Origin: Chloroflexia bacterium
Lineage (GTDB): Bacteria; Chloroflexota; Chloroflexia; Thermomicrobiales; JALYUS01
NCBI GenBank assembly: GCA_025924435.1
Contig: JAICIL010000108.1
Location: 1-12,423 of the forward strand
Direction of reading: 5' to 3'
DNA: 12,423 nucleotides
Shown: positions 1-6,925 of the stretch, in pieces
Numbering within the stretch: position 1 is the first letter of the stretch
How the letters are laid out: each line of letters begins with the position of its first letter
Translations under genes and position numbers: made by a program
Notes under the pieces: generated by a model
The model's database searches: none
What the model was told of the DNA's origin: nothing
What the model saw: the letters and a program-made list of their open reading frames with translations, nothing else

Positions 1-972
1 GCGGCGACGCTCGCGCGCATTCGGTCGTGGGTTGCCTGGCCCGAAGCATGGTCCGATCGCGCGGACGACTACCTCCATGCGGCGGACCGCGCGGACGACC
101 CGGTCGCGCGGCGCGATGCCCTGCGCGCCGCCGCGCTCGCCGCCCATGCCGCGCAATTGCTCGTCTACGAACCGGTGGAGCGCAAACGCGCCCTCGCGCA
201 CCGCGCCGCCGCGCTCTACCGCCGCGTCGCGCCGCTTCGCGATCCGCCGAGCGAGCGGGTCGAATTGACCTTTCGCGGGGCGCGCGTACCCGGGTATCTC
301 TCGCTCCCGCCGGGCGCTTCGCCCGCCCGGCCCGTGCCGCTCGTCCTCTTTTTCAATGGCGGCAGCACGGTCAAGGAGGAACTGGACGGCTGGCGCACGC
401 CGTTCCTTGCGGCGGGCCTGGCGACGCTCGCGCTCGACAATCCCGGCACGGGCGAGACGTGGGAGGCGGTGCGCTACACGCCGAATCAGGGCGCATTACT
501 CGAAGATGTGCGGCGGCTCGTCGCGACCCGATCGGCGCTCGATGGCCGGATCGCGCTGGTCGGCGTCAGCCTCGGCGGGATGCTGGCAATCCATCTCGCG
601 GCGGAGACGCCCGATCTCGCGGCCGTCGTGACGATCACGACCCCCTTCGAACCGGGCGAGTACATCACGCAAATGCCGATGCTGACGCAGTGGGAGGTCG
701 TCCATGTGACGGGCTTCCCGATCGATTGCCAGCCCTATCTCTGCACGGCGATGGGGCTCGCGCGCGTCGTGCCGCACCTCCGAATGCCGCTGCTGGTCAT
801 CGGGGCGGGCAGGGATCGCGTCGTGCCGCCCGATGAATCGCGCCGCCTCTACGACGCCGCCACCCCAGCCCGCACGCTCCATTGGTACCCGCGCGCGGGC
901 CATTGCTGCTTCTCGCACCTCGACACGATGCTCGCGAACACCGCCCGCTGGCTCACGAGAGCAATGAGGTGA
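1..972 (+). CDS. Alpha/beta hydrolase (5'-truncated by window edge)
   Basis: The frame is open from the first base, so the true start lies outside the window; 323 residues are visible before TGA. A helical N-terminal part (residues 1-75) precedes a serine-hydrolase fold. Seen: an oxyanion-type FNGG at 118-121, a nucleophile elbow GVSLGG with Ser190, a likely acid Asp272 in GAGRDRVVPP, and a likely base His301 in RAGHCCF. The order Ser-Asp-His and the spacing are those of the alpha/beta hydrolase superfamily; the helical N-terminal extension recalls the FrsA/DUF1100-like and 2,6-dihydroxypseudooxynicotine hydrolase groups. It probably cleaves an ester, amide or C-C bond in the cytoplasm (no signal peptide visible, but the N-terminus is missing); the substrate cannot be told. 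Its TGA lies inside a heptamer repeat array, so the last few residues may be repeat-derived. A TTG at 157 is only an internal codon. Confidence 0.85.
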   Translation, partial: AATLARIRSWVAWPEAWSDRADDYLHAADRADDPVARRDALRAAALAAHAAQLLVYEPVERKRALAHRAAALYRRVAPLRDPPSERVELTFRGARVPGYLSLPPGASPARPVPLVLFFNGGSTVKEELDGWRTPFLAAGLATLALDNPGTGETWEAVRYTPNQGALLEDVRRLVATRSALDGRIALVGVSLGGMLAIHLAAETPDLAAVVTITTPFEPGEYITQMPMLTQWEVVHVTGFPIDCQPYLCTAMGLARVVPHLRMPLLVIGAGRDRVVPPDESRRLYDAATPARTLHWYPRAGHCCFSHLDTMLANTARWLTRAMR

Positions 973-1038
973 TGAGCAATGAGTAACGAGTGGGGATGCC
1001 GTTCTCGTTACTCATTACTCGCGACTCGTTACTCGTTA
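962..1038. repeat. Paired heptamer repeat arrays, CAATGAG/TAACGAG and CTCGTTA
   Basis: The left array reads CAATGAG (962-968), an 8-nt GTGATGAG (969-976), CAATGAG (977-983) and TAACGAG (984-990). The right array holds five heptamers of CTCGTTA type in the opposite sense (1004-1010, 1011-1017, 1018-1024, 1025-1031, 1032-1038). The two arrays are mutual inverted repeats around a 13-nt spacer. The stop codons of both convergent genes (970-972 on + and 1036-1038 on -) fall inside the arrays. They resemble the short tandemly repeated repetitive (STRR) heptamers described in cyanobacteria; the comparison is by period and form, not by sequence. Confidence 0.8.
974..1020. terminator. Hairpin between convergent genes, possible bidirectional terminator
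   Basis: Bases 978-990 pair perfectly with 1004-1016 (13 bp, 13-nt loop). Beyond one mismatch (977/1017) three more pairs form (974-976 with 1018-1020). It lies between the convergent stops of the hydrolase and the DinB gene, where a two-way terminator is expected. The stem is not especially GC-rich and no clean T-tract follows, so intrinsic termination is uncertain; the hairpin follows automatically from the opposed repeat arrays. Confidence 0.45.
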
Positions 1039-1545
1039 CTTCGCCGAGGCGATGGCGGCGGCGACCTGATCGAGGTGCGTGCGGTCGTGGTTGCGCATGT
1101 CGGCCATCTGCCGGAGGGTGCGCTCGCCATTGGTCGGATGGACGCCCGTGCGGGCCAGTTCGTGCGGCCGCAGGCCCTCCAGGAGCGAGGTGATGAGGTC
1201 CCGCTCCCGCTTCATGAAATCGAGCGCGTCTGTGCCGGTGAGCGCCTGATAGTTCGCTTCCATGACGCGCGCGTCCGGCTCGTAGGCGGGCAGGGTGGGA
1301 TTCTCCTCCATCAGGATAGCGTTGAACCGCTCCGTCCGGTTGAAGGCGTCGAGGTCGGCGAGGTGGCAGACGACCTCGACGGCGGACCACTCCCCCTCCG
1401 CCGGGCGGTGGTGGAGCGTCTCCTCATTCTCCGGCGCGAAGAGCATCGCAAAGGCATCCGGCGCGTCGTGCAGTTCCTTGATGACCGTCTCCATCTCGTT
1501 TTCGCTTCCCGTTGCTCCCGGTGCGGTGGGCGACATCTCCTGCAT
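1036..1545 (-). CDS. DinB/YfiT-like four-helix-bundle protein
   Basis: 169 aa, close to the usual DinB-family length. The ATG at 1545 is chosen because AAAGGAG sits 7 nt upstream on the minus strand. Family signs: GEWSAVEVVCHLADL at about 51-65, with the first candidate metal-ligand His61, and a C-terminal NHDRTHLDQ with His153 and His157, the usual HxxxH pair. DinB-like proteins are metal-binding, cytoplasmic helical bundles; many are of unknown function and some are mycothiol- or bacillithiol-dependent transferases. Nothing here identifies a thiol substrate. The same frame stays open upstream through a membrane protein (to 1872), so a fused reading is formally possible. The strong ribosome site and the poorer third-position GC of the joining segment favour an independent gene. 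Confidence 0.8.
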   Translation of the reverse strand: MQEMSPTAPGATGSENEMETVIKELHDAPDAFAMLFAPENEETLHHRPAEGEWSAVEVVCHLADLDAFNRTERFNAILMEENPTLPAYEPDARVMEANYQALTGTDALDFMKRERDLITSLLEGLRPHELARTGVHPTNGERTLRQMADMRNHDRTHLDQVAAAIASAK

Positions 1546-1872
1546 CTGGCGGCTCCTTTGCGTCACGATTCCGGCGTTCCGTGCGGCGTATCGTAGCGGA
1601 TTGCGCGTCCGAGCGAAAGCCGTGCATGGTCCGTGTTCAGCGCGGTCGGTATCGGTTTCATCGGGGTGCGCCGCGCGCCGGACGCGCACCACCGCTCGCA
1701 CGATTGACGCCACGAGTGCGTAACCGAGCAGCGCGACGCAGAGCAGGCCGAGGAAGACCGGCATGAACCGGCTGAGGAAGGCATCGAAAACGGCGGCGAA
1801 GATGAGCAGCCCGAAAAAGAAGACGAGCATCGTGGCGAGCGCGAAGCCGCGCCAGCCACGCTCGTCGTTCAC
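1546..1872 (-). CDS. Small two-TM membrane protein, frame open into DinB (3' end uncertain)
   Basis: Starts with GTG at 1872, which overlaps the TGA of the preceding gene as GTGA, a typical translational-coupling overlap. The first residues, VNDERGWRGF, lead into two hydrophobic stretches, roughly residues 9-27 and 33-55, followed by a basic VRVRR. No stop occurs in this frame before the DinB stop at 1036, so the coordinates end at the DinB start codon for convenience. The joining part (about 1550-1690) has many A/T third positions, unlike the rest, and does not look like well-used coding sequence. Either the protein really is a 278-aa membrane-DinB fusion (1036-1872), or a stop was lost by a small indel or sequencing error. 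Function unknown; it is probably paired with the upstream membrane protein. Confidence 0.5.
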
Positions 1873-2072
1873 AGCGGGAGCGCCGCCGCGAGCAGGGCGA
1901 CGAGCGCCCAGAGGAGCACGATGACGACGGCGAGGGCGAGCCAGATGAGCAGACAGCCGAGCGCGCACGCCCCGGCGATCTCCCCCGCGCCGAACAACCC
2001 CGTGCCGATCAGCGCGTCCCTGGCCGTCTTGCTGGTCACCGCGCCCTTGATCGAACGCATTCCGCTCTTCAT
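1869..2072 (-). CDS. Small two-TM membrane protein
   Basis: 67 aa starting at ATG 2072 (MKSGMRSIKGAV). A basic N-terminus with KTARDALIGTG is followed by hydrophobic segments at about 23-45 and 47-66, rich in Leu, Ala and Val, consistent with a helical hairpin in the membrane. The stop overlaps the GTG start of the next minus-strand gene by the GTGA arrangement, so the two are co-translated. No good Shine-Dalgarno is visible before ATG 2072; a TATCCT about 6 nt upstream of the ATG could be a -10 element giving a leaderless message, but this is weak. ATG 2060 is an alternative start. No family recognised. Confidence 0.55.
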   Translation of the reverse strand: MKSGMRSIKGAVTSKTARDALIGTGLFGAGEIAGACALGCLLIWLALAVVIVLLWALVALLAAALPL

Positions 2073-2092
2073 GCGCGAAGGATACCACGAAT

Positions 2093-2204
2093 GGGCAGCA
2101 GGCAGCGGGCAGTAGGCAGCGAAAATCACGAGAGAGACGAGCGCATTTCACCACGATGACGGATTAGCGGATTCTTGCTGCCCGTTGCCCGCTGCCCGCT
2201 TCCG
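2093..2204. repeat. Second paired heptamer arrays, GGGCAGC and GCTGCCC
   Basis: The left array has four heptamers (2093-2099, 2100-2106, 2107-2113, 2114-2120) of GGGCAGC/AGGCAGC type. After about 56 nt of unrelated sequence, the right array has three clean and one degenerate unit of the complementary GCTGCCC type (2177-2183, 2184-2190, 2191-2197, 2198-2204). The design (period 7, two opposed arrays, short spacer) is the same as at 962-1038 although the unit is different. The right array ends 6 nt before the -35 box of the downstream promoter. These repeats fill much of the divergent intergenic region 2073-2406. Confidence 0.75.
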
Positions 2205-2210
2205 CTCCGT

Positions 2211-2239
2211 TTGACGCGCGGTAGGGCGGCGCGTACACT
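2211..2239 (+). promoter_or_regulatory. Sigma-70-type promoter of the Pro/Gly/Tyr-rich gene
   Basis: TTGACG (2211-2216, five of six consensus bases) and TACACT (2234-2239, four of six) are separated by exactly 17 nt. Transcription would start near 2246 and leave a leader of about 160 nt before ATG 2407. No riboswitch was recognised in that leader. Confidence 0.65.
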
Positions 2240-2406
2240 GTCGTTGTCCGTACGCTCGTTGTGCATGATTGAGTCCGTCTCCCTTCGTCGCGGTGGAACA
2301 CACCAATTGCGCCGCCGTTGGGGAACGAGATACCCGAATCATTGCGGCGAGGAGTATGCGGTGTGGAGGGGCAGCGCGACTGCGCGCATAGAGGGAGGCA
2401 CCGACA

Positions 2407-3723
2407 ATGAGCGATGACGAGCGAACCCGGCTCGGAGGACCGCCCGGCGGACCACCCGGAGGGCAGCAACCCGGCGGCTACGGTCCGCCGCCCGGCGGGC
2501 AGGGCGGGCAGGGCGGCTACGGCGCTCCCCCGCCACAGCCCGGCTATAGCGCCCCGCCGCCGCAGCGACCCGGCGGGTACGGCGCGCCACCCCCGGCGCA
2601 AGGGGGCTACGGCGCTCCGCCACCACCCGGGTACGGCCAGCCTCCGCCGCCGCAAGGCGGGTACGGCGCCCCCCCCCCACAGCAGGGTGGGTACGGGCAG
2701 CCGCCACCTCCGCCGGTCAGTTCCGGGCCACCGTCCGGCTACGGCGCCCCGCCGCAACGGCCCGGCGGCTATGGCGCGCCGCCACCCCCCGCGCAATCCG
2801 GCTACGGGCAGCCACCGGGCGGCTATGGCGCTCCCCCACCCCAGCAGGGCGGCTATGGCACGCCGCCACCGGCCTATCCCGGTGCGCCGGGCGCCCGCGC
2901 GAGCGCGCTCGATGTCAATGGGCTGATCGCCAGCCTCCGACTCGGCGACCTGCTCGCCCTCGGCGGGACGGTGCTCTTCTTCTTCGCGAAGCTCTTGCCG
3001 AACGCCAGGTTCTCGGCGAACAGCGGCGTCACCGGCGCTTTCCGCTTCTCCGTGACCGGGAACGGCTGGGAAGCGTCCCGGCAAATCTGGGACTTCCTGC
3101 AGATCATCCTCATGCTCGCCGCGATCGCCACGCCGATCGTGATCGGCCTGAATTTGCTGCCGCAATTCAAGGCGCTCAAGGGTTGGATCTATACCGGAAT
3201 CGGTGTCCTCCTCGTCATCCTGACGCTGATCGCCTTCCTCGACGCGAAGAGCCAGGTGAACGGCGGCGTGGGTCTCTCCGTCGGCCCGTCCATCGGCTTC
3301 TTTCTCCTCATCATCTTCGGCCTCGCCATCGTCGCGGGCGGCCTGATGAAGCAGGCGATCATCCCCGGCGACGACGCGGTCTCGTTCGGCGGGAGTGGCG
3401 CGCTCGCGGCCAATCGCGGCCCGCAACCCTTCTCCAGCACCTACTACAGCGGCCAGCCGCCACCGGGCGGCGCGTATGGGCAACCCGCCGCCCCCCCGCC
3501 CGGCGGCTACAGCCAGCCGCCTCCCGGCGGATACGGCGCTCCGCCCCCGCCCCCGCCCGGCAGTGGCTATGGCGCGCCCCCGCCGCCACAACAAGGCGGA
3601 TACGGCCAGCCGCCGCAGCAGGGTGGCTATGGCCAGCCACCCTCGCCCCCCGGCGGCTATCGCCCGCCGCCCGGCGGCTCCGGCGGGTACGGTGGCCCGC
3701 CCCCGCCCCCGCCGCAGCGGTAA
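2407..3723 (+). CDS. Membrane protein with Pro/Gly/Tyr-rich repeat tails
   Basis: 438 aa, ATG preceded by AGGGAGG about 9 nt upstream. Residues 22-160 are a low-complexity tract with about thirteen GYGAPPPQ/GYGQPPPP-type units. Residues 177-315 form the only globular-looking part, with four likely membrane helices (about 180-197, 227-252, 259-278, 296-314). Residues 350-438 return to eight more GYG[AQ]PP-type units. Hydrophobic core segments such as GWIYTGIGVLLVILTLIAFL make membrane insertion clear. Tyr/Gly/Pro repeat tails of this kind occur in many bacterial membrane proteins of unknown role and in proteins that bind partners or form condensates; which applies here is not shown. It has its own promoter and terminator, so it is a single-gene transcript. 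The very long open frames on the opposite strand are a by-product of the GC-rich repeats. Confidence 0.85.
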   Translation: MSDDERTRLGGPPGGPPGGQQPGGYGPPPGGQGGQGGYGAPPPQPGYSAPPPQRPGGYGAPPPAQGGYGAPPPPGYGQPPPPQGGYGAPPPQQGGYGQPPPPPVSSGPPSGYGAPPQRPGGYGAPPPPAQSGYGQPPGGYGAPPPQQGGYGTPPPAYPGAPGARASALDVNGLIASLRLGDLLALGGTVLFFFAKLLPNARFSANSGVTGAFRFSVTGNGWEASRQIWDFLQIILMLAAIATPIVIGLNLLPQFKALKGWIYTGIGVLLVILTLIAFLDAKSQVNGGVGLSVGPSIGFFLLIIFGLAIVAGGLMKQAIIPGDDAVSFGGSGALAANRGPQPFSSTYYSGQPPPGGAYGQPAAPPPGGYSQPPPGGYGAPPPPPPGSGYGAPPPPQQGGYGQPPQQGGYGQPPSPPGGYRPPPGGSGGYGGPPPPPPQR

Positions 3724-3765
3724 CGCGGTGGAGATGCGCGCGGTGATGGCACAGCGCCGACAACG

Positions 3766-3794
3766 AACGGCAGGGCATCCCGCCCTGCCGTTTT
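3766..3794 (+). terminator. Intrinsic terminator after the Pro/Gly/Tyr-rich gene
   Basis: An 11-bp perfect stem (3766-3776 with 3782-3792), a 5-nt loop ATCCC and a TTTT run at 3791-3794. It lies 43 nt after the stop at 3723 and only 20 nt before the next start, so the lipoprotein gene must depend on read-through or on a promoter inside or upstream of the hairpin. Confidence 0.85.
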
Positions 3795-3814
3795 CCACGC
3801 ATGCCGGGCGGGTG

Positions 3815-4957
3815 ATGGCGTCGCGCGGGATCGTCGTCGCGTGCGCCATCGCCCTTCTTCTGTCGGGCTGCGGGGCGAAGCCGAAGCCGCCCACCGCGCC
3901 GATCCGCACCCACCTGGAAGACGCCGCCGCCTACCTCCCGCCGGTTTCGGCGGCAACATCCTGGCAGCGTTTCACCTTCAACGATTGGGAGCGGCTGCGG
4001 GCGCGGGCGGGCCTCGGCGACACGCCGGCCACCGCCTGGGCGGGGGGCACGCACGCCGGGGAGTCGGACACGCTGGAAGGGTGGCTGCTCCCCCCCGGTT
4101 CGGTCGCTGACGCCGCCACGCTCGCGCCGCTCGGCGTGGACGCCGCGACGATCCGCTGGCAGGCGGCGCTCGACGGCCCCGATGATCGCCCCGTGACGCG
4201 CCTCGTCACCGCCCCCGCGCGCGATGACCGCCCGAAGCAGGTCGGCGCGGCGCTCGCCCCGCTCGGCTACACCCCGGAGACGTCGCCCGCCGCGCCATCG
4301 AATCAGCCGGCCGTCTATACGCGCGCGGCCGGCGCCACGAAGACGCTGCCCGCGCTGCTCGACAGCGACGCGGCGGCGGTCGTGGCGCTGCCCGCCGCGC
4401 TCGTCACCGTCCATGACGCGGCGCGCCTCCCGGCGGCCGTGGCGGCGGCGGCGCCGAATGGTGTGAGCCTCGGGGATCTCCCCTTCTTTCACGGGCTGAT
4501 CGCGGGGATCAGCGACATCGAGGCGATGGTCCTCTTCCGGATCGGCGCGGACGGCTACCGCGATGCGACCGCGCCGCCGCTCGACGCCCCCTCCCTCCCC
4601 TTCGACGCGCTCGGCGCCGCGCTGCATATCACGGACGCGGGCGCGCAGTATGTCACGCTCGCCTTCCATGCCGCCGCGCTCCCCGGCGGGCGGCTGCCGG
4701 AGGGGATGGCGGAGTGGTGGGCAACGCGCTTCGGCCTCGACCAGCCCGACCCCCGCGCCGAATATCTCGAGGCATTTGGCAACGACGGCTGGCTCTTCGC
4801 CCGCTACCGCATCCTTCCCCCGGACGAACGGCCCGGCGGCGTCCCGCGCGGGGAAATCCCCTTCTGGAAGAACGTCACGACGTGGCAGCCCATCTATCAG
4901 CACTGGATAAACTTCACCCCGCGCACCGCCGATCCGATCCCTCGTATCGGCACATAA
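3815..4957 (+). CDS. Secreted lipoprotein of unknown function
   Basis: 380 aa from ATG 3815. The first residues form a lipoprotein signal: Ser3-Arg4, a hydrophobic stretch 6-16, and a lipobox LLLSGC with Cys19 as the expected lipidated residue. A short basic/Pro linker (GAKPKPPTAP) follows. The mature part is Ala-, Pro- and Trp-containing, without cysteines beyond the lipobox and without any motif I recognise. It ends in a segment with conserved-looking aromatic residues (PFWKNVTTWQPIYQHWINF). A GTG at 3812 directly before the ATG is an alternative start; upstream open frame belongs to the overlap with the previous gene. The ribosome site (GGGCGGG) is weak. It should sit on the outside of the cytoplasmic membrane. 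Not a known family to me; a substrate-binding or scaffolding role would be a guess. Confidence 0.75.
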   Translation: MASRGIVVACAIALLLSGCGAKPKPPTAPIRTHLEDAAAYLPPVSAATSWQRFTFNDWERLRARAGLGDTPATAWAGGTHAGESDTLEGWLLPPGSVADAATLAPLGVDAATIRWQAALDGPDDRPVTRLVTAPARDDRPKQVGAALAPLGYTPETSPAAPSNQPAVYTRAAGATKTLPALLDSDAAAVVALPAALVTVHDAARLPAAVAAAAPNGVSLGDLPFFHGLIAGISDIEAMVLFRIGADGYRDATAPPLDAPSLPFDALGAALHITDAGAQYVTLAFHAAALPGGRLPEGMAEWWATRFGLDQPDPRAEYLEAFGNDGWLFARYRILPPDERPGGVPRGEIPFWKNVTTWQPIYQHWINFTPRTADPIPRIGT

Positions 4958-5118
4958 ACCACAGGCGCTCGACGGGCGGGTGATTGGTGATCCAAAACGA
5001 TAGCGTCTTCGTCTAACGAGTGTGATTATTTGCGGCCCGAAGCATCCGCGCGAACGGACACGATACATCGCCAGTTTCTCCGCTGTGGATGCGCCGCCCG
5101 CTTCCCCGGCCACTCCTG

Positions 5119-5155
5119 CATGTACGTTCTCCGGGGGTACATGTTGTGGTAAACT
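5119..5155 (+). promoter_or_regulatory. Extended -10 promoter with overlapping palindrome
   Basis: TAAACT (5150-5155) is preceded by TGG, giving an extended -10, and 17 nt upstream lies a weak -35 TTCTCC (5127-5132). The inverted repeat CATGTAC (5119-5125) / GTACATG (5137-5143) covers the -35 and spacer, the position of a repressor operator. The rest of 4958-5244 holds no convincing gene: a methionine codon at 5089 is in frame with the next gene, but the intervening peptide is basic, unstructured and runs through this promoter. Confidence 0.5.
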
Positions 5156-5244
5156 CACGCATCATTTACCGGGGATGTGGGGCGGACGGCACGGTTCGAG
5201 GGCGACAGCGGAGCGGCGGAAAGCGCGAGCGAAGGAGGCGGCGA

Positions 5245-6192
5245 GTGGAGGAGATGACGCGGGTCGAGCGGGTGCGCGCTGCGGTGCATGGCCAGCCGGT
5301 GGACCGGCTGCCGCTCTGCTTCTGGCATCACTTCCGCCCCGGCGGCTCCGGGGCGCGGATGGCCGAGGCGACGCTCCACTTCTTCGACCAGGAGTTCGAC
5401 CTCGACATCGTCAAGGTCATGCCCGACCTCCCCTATCCCTTCCCGCGCCGCGCGATCCGCGAGCCGGAGGAGTGGGCGCTGATCGAGCCGGTCGCCCCCG
5501 ACCGGGGGATGTTCGGCCAGCGGCTCGTCGCCCTGCGCATGCTGCGCGAGGCGCTCGGGGCGGAGACGCCGATCATCCTGACGATCTACAACCCGGTCGC
5601 CGAGGTGCGCCGCTTCGCCGCCGACGCCGAGACCTTCGATCGTCACTTGCGCGAGCACCCCGCCGCCATCCATCATGCGCTCGGCGTGATCGCGGAGAAT
5701 CTCAAGGGCAACATCGCCGCCGCCATCGCGGCGGGCGCGGACGGCGTCTACTACGCGCTGCAAGGGATCACGGCGGATGGCCTCGGCGAGACGGGCTACC
5801 GCGAGTTCGGTCGCCCGTACGACTTCGTCGCCCTGCGCGGCGCGGAGAGCGGCTGGCTCAATGTCTGCCATGTCCACGGCGACCACGACCTGCTGATGGA
5901 CCTCGCGCTCGATTACCCGGTGCAGGTGCTCAGTTGGAGCGACCGGTTGACGGGGCTTTCGCTGCGCGCGGTGCGGCTGAAGAGCGATAAGTGCTTCATG
6001 GGCGGGTTGCACGAGTTCGGCGCCCTCGCGAAGGGTGACGAGCGGGCGATGATCGCCGAAGCGCAGGACGCGGTGGAGCAAACAGGCGGGCGGAAACTGA
6101 TCCTCGCCAACGGCTGCTCCGTGCCGGACGAGACGCCGCACGCGCACCTGCGGCGGGCACGCGCGGCGCTCGGCGACATACGACCATCGTGA
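5245..6192 (+). CDS. Uroporphyrinogen-decarboxylase-fold protein (URO-D/methyltransferase family)
   Basis: 315 aa from GTG 5245, chosen because AAGGAGG lies 6 nt upstream; ATG 5254 (MTRVERVRAAVHG) is the alternative. The opening TRVERVRAAVHGQPVDRLP is the typical URO-D family start. IHHALGVIAENLKGNIAAAI and the segment GADGVYYALQG fit the family barrel, and CHVHGDHDLL, VLSWSDR and CFMGGLHE (about Cys250-Glu257) fit its C-terminal strands. The usual heme-enzyme signature PxWxMRQAGRY is absent; here the start of the barrel reads LPLCFWHHFRPGG. Its other Cys and His residues also suggest the relatives of MtaA/MtbA-type cobamide methyltransferases or uncharacterised decarboxylases rather than HemE. 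Substrate not known. No heme or corrinoid gene is adjacent. The promoter with a palindrome upstream suggests single-gene regulation. Confidence 0.8.
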   Translation: MEEMTRVERVRAAVHGQPVDRLPLCFWHHFRPGGSGARMAEATLHFFDQEFDLDIVKVMPDLPYPFPRRAIREPEEWALIEPVAPDRGMFGQRLVALRMLREALGAETPIILTIYNPVAEVRRFAADAETFDRHLREHPAAIHHALGVIAENLKGNIAAAIAAGADGVYYALQGITADGLGETGYREFGRPYDFVALRGAESGWLNVCHVHGDHDLLMDLALDYPVQVLSWSDRLTGLSLRAVRLKSDKCFMGGLHEFGALAKGDERAMIAEAQDAVEQTGGRKLILANGCSVPDETPHAHLRRARAALGDIRPS

Positions 6193-6220
6193 ACGTGCGA
6201 TATGTACACGTTCGTACAAT
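6191..6220 (+). promoter_or_regulatory. Possible promoter and palindrome before the sigma factor gene
   Basis: TACAAT (6215-6220, five of six -10 bases) lies 39 nt before ATG 6260 with no good sigma-70 -35; a GAAC (6191-6194) could instead be an ECF-type -35 with CGTA at 6213-6216. The palindrome TGTAC (6203-6207) / GTACA (6214-6218) overlaps the -10, and GAACGTG (6191-6197) is inverted as CACGTTC (6207-6213). The TGTAC/GTACA arms are the same as in the palindrome at 5119-5143. Confidence 0.35.
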
Positions 6221-6259
6221 GTGAAAGTCCACCCGGGTGGACGGAGGTAGCGCGGTGCG

Positions 6260-6925
6260 ATGGGGGCCATGACAGCGGCGGTTGATTCTGCCCAGATCAC
6301 GACGCCGAGTCGGGGAACATTGCTCCGCGCGGTTGCCGCGCGCCGCGCCGCCCGCGACCCGTTGTCGCCCTCCCCCACCGTCATCGAGGTGGACGAGTCC
6401 GCGCTCATCCGTCAGGCGCGCGAGGGGAGCCGTGAGGCATTCGGCATGCTCTACGAGCGACATCGCGCGACGATCGCGCGCTACGTCGCCGCCCGCATCC
6501 GCGACGCATCCGATTCCGAGGACCTGACCGAAGCGATCTTCGAGAGCGCGTGGCGGGCGATGGGCCGCTATCGGGAGCAGGGCGTTCCCTTCCTCGCCTG
6601 GCTCTATCGCCTCGCGCACAACCGCGTCGTGGATCACTACCGCGCCCTCCGCCCGACCGTCACGCTCATCCCCGAAGTCCATGAGAGCATCGAGGATACG
6701 GGGGCGCCGCTCGATCTCAATATTGACTCGGCGGACCTTCTCCGGGCGCTCCATGCCCTCACCGCCGACCAGCGCGACGTAATCGTCCTGCGCTTCATCC
6801 AGGGGATGAGCGGGCGCGAGGTGGCGCAGGCGATGGACAAGCGGGAGGACGCCATCCGCGCGTTGCAGTTCCGCGCGCTCGCCACCCTCCGTCGCATCCT
6901 CGCGGGCGAAGAGACCCAGCCCTGA
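6260..6925 (+). CDS. Sigma-70-family RNA polymerase sigma factor, ECF-like
   Basis: 221 aa with start ATG 6260; GGAGG lies 12 nt upstream, and ATG 6269 (MTAAVDS) is possible. Residues 1-45 are a disordered Ser/Pro/Arg-rich extension. Region 2 (about 48-130) shows AFGMLYERHRATIARYVAAR, the acidic SEDLTEAIFESAWRAM and FLAWLYRLAHNRVVDHYR, the typical core- and -10-binding helices. Region 4 (about 158-213) shows ALTADQRDVIVLRFIQGMS and a helix-turn-helix with EVAQAMDKREDAIRALQFRAL, binding the -35. Regions 1.1 and 3 are absent, as in ECF sigma factors. No anti-sigma factor gene follows. The next genes, 220 nt on, are the small peptide cluster, and this sigma factor may control it, but that is only suggested by position. 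Confidence 0.9.
   Translation: MGAMTAAVDSAQITTPSRGTLLRAVAARRAARDPLSPSPTVIEVDESALIRQAREGSREAFGMLYERHRATIARYVAARIRDASDSEDLTEAIFESAWRAMGRYREQGVPFLAWLYRLAHNRVVDHYRALRPTVTLIPEVHESIEDTGAPLDLNIDSADLLRALHALTADQRDVIVLRFIQGMSGREVAQAMDKREDAIRALQFRALATLRRILAGEETQP

Noticed and set aside
962..1038. Heptamer array as a CRISPR array
   Set aside because: Units are 7 bp in direct contact with no spacers of constant length and no cas gene nearby.
2164..3909. Long open frame (581 aa) on the minus strand opposite the Pro/Gly/Tyr-rich gene
   Set aside because: It mirrors GC-rich repeats, has an Arg/Gly/Ala-rich low-complexity product, crosses a terminator and has no ribosome site; the plus-strand gene has membrane helices, promoter and terminator.
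3359..5158. 599-aa open frame on the minus strand opposite the lipoprotein gene
   Set aside because: Arg-rich shadow product with no recognisable domain; the plus-strand lipoprotein with signal peptide and lipobox explains the region.
5089..5244. N-terminal extension of the URO-D-like protein from ATG 5089
   Set aside because: The extension is basic and unlike the family, would include the promoter at 5127-5155, and GTG 5245 has an ideal ribosome site.
5155..6408. 417-aa minus-strand open frame over the URO-D-like gene
   Set aside because: Antisense shadow of a clearly recognised family protein in GC-rich DNA.
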